Shown here: one piece after another, positions 7,061 to 10,605 of the stretch
Layout of the letters: each line of letters begins with the position of its first letter
How positions within the stretch are numbered: position 1 is the first letter of the stretch
DNA from: an uncultured Duganella sp.
Lineage (GTDB): Bacteria; Pseudomonadota; Gammaproteobacteria; Burkholderiales; Burkholderiaceae
Direction: 5' to 3'
Length of the DNA: 10,605 nucleotides
Assembly: GCA_946482335.1 (NCBI GenBank)
Contig: CAMLRG010000186.1
Location: forward strand, 1-10,605
Translations under genes and position numbers: made by a program
Notes under the pieces: generated by a model
What the model saw: only the letters and a program-made list of their open reading frames with translations
Database searches by the model: none
Told to the model about the DNA's origin: nothing

Positions 7061-7375
7061 GAATACGTCTCCAATGGTGGTGGCGGTGGCAGCTAGCAGA
7101 ATCCAGTGATCCAACTGCTTGAGTGTTGCCATCTCGATCTTTTCCTTGATCTTTTCCTTGATCCTTTCATCGGGCGCTTCAAAGCGTGCAGCAAGGATGC
7201 ACTCCAGTGCCGAACGTTTGCCAATGAAGAGCCCCTCGAGCCGCCCGATTTCGCTCCCAAGCTTGAGCCATACTTTTCGGCCCTCATCGGGTCCCGGTTG
7301 CATACCGGGTACCAGGCCAATACTTTCCGCCAGTTCGCCCACTCTGCCCTTAGTGAACTCCGTATCGTTTGTCAT
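7016..7375 (-). CDS. Small protein with a diverged copy of the Rpn C-terminal (DUF4351-like) domain; putative second antitoxin
   Basis: A 119-residue protein coupled to the nuclease gene upstream: its ATG shares an ATGA (7372-7375) with that gene's stop. GGGAG (7382-7386) lies 6 nt before the ATG, a good ribosome binding site. Residues 44-105 align with residues 308-365 of the nuclease without gaps except for one 4-residue insertion. Both begin GRLEG, share RF (64-65), DE, IK, a Leu-x2-Trp pattern, and end in Phe. I count 20 identities over 58 positions by eye. The first ~43 residues match nothing I recognise. Homology ends at F105, whose codon touches the lnt stop; the last 14 residues (LVAARTRPQPGGGD) are antisense to lnt and probably acquired by read-through. 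There is no nuclease domain. A role in inhibiting the nuclease is inferred. Two sampled 60-base lines are near 50% GC, against about 68-72% in lnt and glyQ. Confidence 0.75.
   Translation of the reverse strand: MTNDTEFTKGRVGELAESIGLVPGMQPGPDEGRKVWLKLGSEIGRLEGLFIGKRSALECILAARFEAPDERIKEKIKEKIEMATLKQLDHWILLAATATTIGDVFLVAARTRPQPGGGD
7136..7159 (-). repeat. 12-bp tandem duplication (2 copies) inside the small gene
   Basis: The + strand unit GATCTTTTCCTT occurs twice in perfect tandem (7136-7147, 7148-7159), with a diverged third copy at 7160-7171. On - it encodes the KEKI repeat in DERIKEKIKEKIEM. The matching segment of the nuclease has only one unit, so one copy is an in-frame 4-codon insertion. 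Confidence 0.8.
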
Positions 7376-7782
7376 TTGGTACTCCCGAATATTTCGTTGA
7401 CTTTCTTCGCCCTCAGCACGGCCAGCGCCCATTGCTCCAGGTCGTCTGGCGTTCCTTTGGCAATCCGCTGCTTGATGCTCTCATCCAGATCGCCAAATCG
7501 CATCGTCATTTGTGATGTAAGCATTTGCCGCAGGGCTTCCAGGCGCCCCTCTAGACGTCCTTCCAGACGTCCTTCTTGACGTCCTTCTTGACGTCCTTCT
7601 TGACACCCCTTTTGCCAACCTTTTTGCAGGCCTTCTTGCAATCCTTCTTGCAATCCTTCTTGCAATCCTTCTCGCAGCCCTTCTTGCAATCCCTCTTGCA
7701 ATCCTTTTTGGAGCCCCGCCTCATGCCCTCTCGCGAGTCCGCGTTTTTCCGCGCGTTGTTCAATTAACATTACCCAAGCCAT
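7372..7782 (-). CDS. Predicted internal, in-frame gene for the C-terminal part of the Rpn-like protein (RpnS-like)
   Basis: Within the nuclease gene, Met234 (ATG 7782-7780) is preceded by AGGGAGGTG, with GGAGG at 7793-7789 and a 6-nt spacer. This is the best Shine-Dalgarno sequence I found in the window. Translation from it would yield 136 residues, beginning MAWVMLIEQRAEKRG, with all tetrapeptide repeats and the DUF4351-like domain but no nuclease domain. In E. coli rpn genes an internally started C-terminal protein (RpnS) counteracts the full-length nuclease (RpnL), so this product would be the cognate antitoxin. A second in-frame ATG (7770-7768, Met238) lies 12 nt downstream. The motif and spacing are observed; use of the start and the inhibitory role are inferred from family knowledge. 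Confidence 0.6.
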   Translation of the reverse strand: MAWVMLIEQRAEKRGLARGHEAGLQKGLQEGLQEGLREGLQEGLQEGLQEGLQKGWQKGCQEGRQEGRQEGRLEGRLEGRLEALRQMLTSQMTMRFGDLDESIKQRIAKGTPDDLEQWALAVLRAKKVNEIFGSTK

Positions 7783-8481
7783 GGAACACCTCCCTGCCAA
7801 AAGTGCTTGTTGTTCATCCAGTGCAAGCTGTAACGGCTCTGGCAAGCTCATCATCCGATCGATCAAGTCGTACATATCGAGAAACTTCTGTTTATCCCAT
7901 CCACAGGAATAGAGCCCCCTGAGCAAACTGTCTTTGACAATCATTCTGTTCACAAGTTCCCGGCGAGTGCACAAGGTGAGCAAGTGCGCCGCCACCAGCC
8001 AAGCGAACACGTTGTCGCTGAGCAGTAGTTCGGCGAGACGGTCGTCGAAATCGCGCAGCTTGATGGTTTCGAATTCGAAACAGACACGCGTGCCGCCTGC
8101 GGCTAGGCCATATCGACGGGGACGCCAGGTTGGGCCGGGATCGCCAAGGATGGCGATGCTGCGGATCGGTAACCGGGCATGGTCGAACAAACGGCTCTGA
8201 CAAATGTACATGCGCTCGGCAAAGCTGGCTTGGCGGGCGACCTGGACTTCGATATGCCAAAGACATGGCCGGCCGTCCGCATCGGGTGCGCGCAGCAACT
8301 TGTCGAGCCGCACTGAGCCATGGCGCCCGTCGCGTGTGCACTTGGCGAGCTCCTGGTCGAGGTTTTCGGGCGCCGGCCGGTTTTCCCAGGCTTCATTCAG
8401 GAAAAAGCCAGTGAAATCAGACCAATAGCGCTCGATCGCCTGCTTCCAGACGGAATCGTAGTCAGCGTTTGGGGAGTTCAT
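7372..8481 (-). CDS. Rpn-like PD-(D/E)XK nuclease (recombination-promoting nuclease / putative transposase family)
   Basis: A 369-residue protein of the Rpn/putative-transposase nuclease superfamily, in the branch starting DYDSVWKQAIERYWSDF. The likely catalytic core is D60 (RLDKLL) with E78-x-Q80 in LWHIEVQ, followed by the family segment FAERMYICQSRLFD (87-100) and SIAILGDPGPTWRP (108-121). A helical region (150-245) leads to fifteen G-x-x-E/K tetrapeptides (256-315) and a DUF4351-like C-terminal domain (to 369). Relatives are DNA endonucleases linked to recombination, toxicity and phage defence. ATG 8481 is chosen for the family N-terminus; a TTG at 8526 adds unconserved residues. No ribosome binding site is seen at this start, while a strong one lies before internal Met234. 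The 3' half is lower in GC than its neighbours, suggesting transfer. It sits between lnt and glyQ, which are usually adjacent. Confidence 0.85.
   Translation of the reverse strand: MNSPNADYDSVWKQAIERYWSDFTGFFLNEAWENRPAPENLDQELAKCTRDGRHGSVRLDKLLRAPDADGRPCLWHIEVQVARQASFAERMYICQSRLFDHARLPIRSIAILGDPGPTWRPRRYGLAAGGTRVCFEFETIKLRDFDDRLAELLLSDNVFAWLVAAHLLTLCTRRELVNRMIVKDSLLRGLYSCGWDKQKFLDMYDLIDRMMSLPEPLQLALDEQQALLAGRCSMAWVMLIEQRAEKRGLARGHEAGLQKGLQEGLQEGLREGLQEGLQEGLQEGLQKGWQKGCQEGRQEGRQEGRLEGRLEGRLEALRQMLTSQMTMRFGDLDESIKQRIAKGTPDDLEQWALAVLRAKKVNEIFGSTK
7537..7716 (-). repeat. 15 x 12-bp in-frame tandem repeat (G-x-x-E/K tetrapeptides) in the Rpn-like gene
   Basis: Fifteen consecutive 12-bp units encode GLQE, GLRE, GLQK, GWQK, GCQE, GRQE and GRLE (residues 256-315). 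The + strand unit TTCTTGCAATCC occurs five times if the variant CTCTTGCAATCC is counted, three of them in direct tandem. TTCTTGACGTCC occurs twice in tandem. Identical neighbouring units show local homogenisation by slippage. The encoded segment is probably a helical or coiled linker before the C-terminal domain. Confidence 0.92.
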
Positions 8482-8531
8482 GCGGCTTTGACGCGCTGCC
8501 GGGTTGGCAGTTCGGCCAGGGCACAAGGGCT

Positions 8532-8545
8532 TTGATCTGGATCAA
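8532..8545. promoter_or_regulatory. Perfect FNR/Anr-type binding site
   Basis: TTGAT-CTGG-ATCAA matches the FNR consensus TTGAT-N4-ATCAA exactly, and the palindrome extends by one base on each side (TTTGATC-TG-GATCAAA, 8531-8546). It lies in the 174-nt gap between the Rpn-like gene (-) and glyQ (+). Its centre is 57 nt upstream of the Rpn ATG and about 117 nt upstream of the glyQ ATG. With the usual -41.5 spacing the Rpn transcript would start near 8497, 16 nt before its ATG. No clear -10 is visible on either side, so the target gene is uncertain. Confidence 0.55.
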
Positions 8546-8590
8546 ACCGCCGGCGGGGCGGGCAAAACTCTACAGGTTCGCGGCAAAACC

Positions 8591-8613
8591 CGCTAAAATG
8601 AGCCGTTTTAGCG
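8591..8613 (+). promoter_or_regulatory. Perfect inverted repeat and -10-like box upstream of glyQ
   Basis: CGCTAAAA (8591-8598) and TTTTAGCG (8606-8613) form a perfect 8-bp inverted repeat around a 7-nt centre. The left arm contains TAAAAT (8594-8599), a 5/6 match to a sigma70 -10 box. The best -35 candidate, TCTACA (8569-8574), is 19 nt upstream and weak. The site probably belongs to the glyQ promoter, which lies 43 nt downstream. It has no T-tract and is not a clear terminator. Confidence 0.35.
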
Positions 8614-8655
8614 AACCGATAACGCTCGCGCCCAGGGCGCCACCAAACGACCACG

Positions 8656-9552
8656 ATGCTGACATTTCAACAAATTATCCTGACCCTGCAATCCTACTGG
8701 GACAAGCAGGGCTGCGCATTGCTCCAGCCGTACGACATGGAAGTCGGCGCGGGCACCTTCCATACCGGCACCTTCCTGCGCGCCATCGGGCCCGAGCCAT
8801 GGCGTGCCGCTTACGTCCAGCCCTCGCGTCGCCCGAAAGATGGCCGCTATGGCGAAAACCCGAACCGCCTCCAGCATTACTACCAGTACCAGGTGGTCCT
8901 GAAGCCGGCGCCGGAAAACATCCTGGACCTGTACCTCGGCTCCCTGGCAGCGCTGGGCCTGGACTTGAAGCAGAACGACGTGCGTTTTGTGGAAGACGAC
9001 TGGGAAAGCCCGACCCTGGGCGCCTGGGGCCTGGGCTGGGAAGTCTGGCTGAACGGCATGGAAGTGACCCAGTTCACCTACTTCCAGCAAGTGGGCGGCC
9101 TCGATTGCAAACCGGTGCTGGGCGAGATCACCTACGGCGTCGAGCGCCTGGCCATGTACCTGCAGGGCGTGGAAAACGTCTACGACCTGGTGTGGACCGA
9201 ATGGGAAGAAGGTGGCGTCAAGAAGCAGCTGAAGTACGGCGACGTGTTCCACCAGAACGAAGTGGAACAGTCGACCTACAACTTCGAGCACGCCAACACC
9301 GAACTGCTGTTCGCGCAATTCGCCAACCACGAGTCGGAAGCCAAGCGCCTGATCGAACTGCAACTGACCCTGCCGGCCTACGAGCAGATCATGAAAGCTT
9401 CGCACAGCTTCAATATGCTGGACGCCCGCGGCGCCATTTCCGTGACCGAGCGCGCCGCCTATATCGGCCGCGTGCGCAACCTGTCGCGCATGGTCGCCCA
9501 GGCCTATTACGAGTCCCGCGAACGCCTCGGCTTCCCGATGGTCGCCAAATAA
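8656..9552 (+). CDS. glyQ: Glycyl-tRNA synthetase alpha subunit
   Basis: A 298-residue class II (class IIc-type) synthetase alpha chain; E. coli GlyQ has 303. With GlyS it forms the alpha2-beta2 enzyme that charges tRNA-Gly in the cytoplasm; the alpha chain holds the glycine and ATP site. Near-invariant stretches include [70 protein letters not shown], and [19 protein letters not shown]. The ATG at 8656 ([19 protein letters not shown]) gives the standard N-terminus; no good ribosome binding site is visible. glyS follows after 13 nt in the same transcript. A perfect FNR-type box and an inverted repeat lie upstream. In relatives lnt is normally the left neighbour; here the Rpn-like cassette intervenes. 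Confidence 0.97.
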   Translation: MLTFQQIILTLQSYWDKQGCALLQPYDMEVGAGTFHTGTFLRAIGPEPWRAAYVQPSRRPKDGRYGENPNRLQHYYQYQVVLKPAPENILDLYLGSLAALGLDLKQNDVRFVEDDWESPTLGAWGLGWEVWLNGMEVTQFTYFQQVGGLDCKPVLGEITYGVERLAMYLQGVENVYDLVWTEWEEGGVKKQLKYGDVFHQNEVEQSTYNFEHANTELLFAQFANHESEAKRLIELQLTLPAYEQIMKASHSFNMLDARGAISVTERAAYIGRVRNLSRMVAQAYYESRERLGFPMVAK

Positions 9553-9565
9553 AAGAATACCGAAC

Positions 9566-10605
9566 ATGAATCAGACCCTGCTCATCGAACTGCTGACCGA
9601 AGAACTGCCGCCGAAAGCCCTGTCCAAGCTGGGCGCCGCTTTCGCCGCCGGCATCGTCAATGGCCTGAAATCGCGCGACTTCCTGGAAGAGGACAGCGTC
9701 GCCACCACCTACGCCACCCCGCGCCGCCTGGCCGTGTCGATCACCAAGGTGCGCGCCACCTCGCCCGACAAGCAAGTGCGCGAAAAGATCCTGCCGGTCG
9801 CCATCGCGCTGGACGCCGACGGCAACCCGACCGCACCGCTGACCAAGAAGCTGGCCGCCATGGGCCTGGCCCACATCGCTGCGGCAGACATGGAACGCGC
9901 CCAGGACGGCAAGGCTGAAAGCTTCTTCTACACCAAGCTGGCCGCCGGCTGCGCCCTGCAAGCGGGCGCCCAGTCAGCGCTGGAGGAAACCATCGCCAAG
10001 CTGCCGATCCCCAAGGTCATGAGCTACCAGCGCCCGGACGGCGAGACCGTACAGTTCGTGCGCCCGGCCCACGCCCTGATCGCGCTGCACGGCGCCACCG
10101 TGCTGCCTCTGACCCTGCTGGGCCTGACCGCCGCCAACAAGACCGAAGGCCACCGCTTCCTGACGGCACCGGGCAAGCGCGCAGTGACCATCGCCGACGC
10201 CGAGTCCTACGCCGCCACCCTGGCTGAAGCCGGCAAGGTGGTCGCGGGATTCGACGCGCGCAAGGACGCGATCCGCGCCGCGCTGCTGCAAAAGGCCGGC
10301 GCCGACCAGGTGCTGATGCCCGAAGCGCTGCTGGAAGAAGTCGCCTCGCTGGTCGAATGGCCGGTGGTGTACGAGTGCCATTTCGAGGAGGAATTCCTGG
10401 CCGTGCCGCAGGAATGCCTGATCCTCACCATGCAGACCAACCAGAAATATTTCGCCCTGACCGACGCCAACGGCAAGCTGCGTTCGCGCTTCCTGATCGT
10501 GTCGAACATCGCGACCGACACCCCGGCCGCCATCATCGGCGGCAATGAGCGCGTGGTGCGTCCGCGCCTGTCCGACGCCAAGTTCTTCTTCGAGCAGGAC
10601 AAGAA
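9566..10605 (+). CDS. glyS: Glycyl-tRNA synthetase beta subunit, N-terminal half (3' end outside window)
   Basis: The beta chain of alpha2-beta2 glycyl-tRNA synthetase, which binds tRNA and is required for aminoacylation. The frame is open from ATG 9566 to the window edge: 346 full codons of a gene that usually has about 690-710. The N-terminus [18 protein letters not shown] is the classic GlyS start. Other family stretches are [10 protein letters not shown] (about residues 49-58), the [10 protein letters not shown] region, [29 protein letters not shown], and [20 protein letters not shown] at the right end. It begins 13 nt after the glyQ stop, with only a weak purine-rich stretch (AAAAGAA) as ribosome binding site, so it probably depends on the glyQ transcript. 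No frameshift is seen in the part present. The anticodon-binding domain lies beyond the window. Confidence 0.96.
   Translation, partial: MNQTLLIELLTEELPPKALSKLGAAFAAGIVNGLKSRDFLEEDSVATTYATPRRLAVSITKVRATSPDKQVREKILPVAIALDADGNPTAPLTKKLAAMGLAHIAAADMERAQDGKAESFFYTKLAAGCALQAGAQSALEETIAKLPIPKVMSYQRPDGETVQFVRPAHALIALHGATVLPLTLLGLTAANKTEGHRFLTAPGKRAVTIADAESYAATLAEAGKVVAGFDARKDAIRAALLQKAGADQVLMPEALLEEVASLVEWPVVYECHFEEEFLAVPQECLILTMQTNQKYFALTDANGKLRSRFLIVSNIATDTPAAIIGGNERVVRPRLSDAKFFFEQDK

Noticed and set aside
7537..7716. Direct repeats that might suggest a CRISPR array
   Set aside because: The period is 12 bp with no spacers, and the repeats stay in frame as protein tetrapeptides.
7576..7767. Small + strand open frame with repeated FLQS residues
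   Set aside because: It is the antisense of the tetrapeptide array; the long - frame with nuclease motifs explains it.
7016..8481. Insertion sequence or transposon ends around the Rpn-like cassette
   Set aside because: I could not find terminal inverted repeats or a target-site duplication by eye; the transposase label of the family does not by itself make it an IS.
8591..8613. Rho-independent terminator for the gene on either side
   Set aside because: The stem has no T-tract directly after it, and it lies upstream of both divergent genes rather than downstream of one.
8608..9567. 319-codon open frame on - opposite glyQ
   Set aside because: glyQ on + matches its family along its full length; the - frame is a shadow without motifs.
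8469..9569. 366-codon open frame on + in another frame over glyQ
   Set aside because: Pro/Arg/Gly-rich translation typical of the second frame of a high-GC gene.

Overview
This window looks like a chromosomal segment of a high-GC betaproteobacterium, most likely of the family Oxalobacteraceae (Massilia, Duganella or Janthinobacterium type). That placement rests on recalled protein character and on gene order, miaB-phoH-ybeY-corC-lnt-glyQ-glyS. No rRNA or other marker gene is present to confirm it.

Layout: The window opens in the 3' part of miaB (tRNA methylthiotransferase). miaB runs with 4-nt and 17-nt overlaps into phoH (ATPase) and ybeY (rRNA endonuclease), all on +. A divergent pair follows: a LysE/RhtB-family exporter (-) and a LysR-type regulator (+), with a near-perfect LysR-type palindrome between them. 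Next comes a CorA/ZntB-family 2-TM metal transporter (-), divergent from corC (CBS-domain protein, +), which overlaps lnt (apolipoprotein N-acyltransferase, +) by 1 nt. After an accessory insertion on -, the conserved order resumes with glyQ and glyS (glycyl-tRNA synthetase alpha and beta); glyS runs off the right edge. Three accessory genes (lysE, lysR, corA/zntB) thus separate ybeY from corC, and a two-gene cassette separates lnt from glyQ. The lysE-lysR pair meets its neighbours tail to tail with 4-nt stop-codon overlaps on both sides.

The most interesting part is the accessory cassette at 7016-8481 (-). It encodes an Rpn-like PD-(D/E)XK nuclease with a 15-copy tetrapeptide repeat and a DUF4351-like C-terminal domain. 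Inside this gene lies an in-frame ATG behind the best Shine-Dalgarno sequence I found in the window, which predicts a separately translated 136-residue C-terminal protein. That is the architecture described for E. coli rpn genes, where the internal product (RpnS) inhibits the nuclease (RpnL). A second gene, coupled by an ATGA overlap and with its own good ribosome binding site, encodes a diverged stand-alone copy of the same C-terminal domain. The locus may therefore carry one nuclease and two antitoxin-like products. Its homology stops exactly at the lnt stop codon, which suggests a precise insertion junction. A perfect FNR-type box (TTGAT-N4-ATCAA) lies between this cassette and glyQ.

The housekeeping genes cover tRNA modification, ribosome quality control and maturation, lipoprotein maturation and tRNA charging. 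The added genes cover small-molecule export, metal transport and a probable nuclease-based defence or toxin module.
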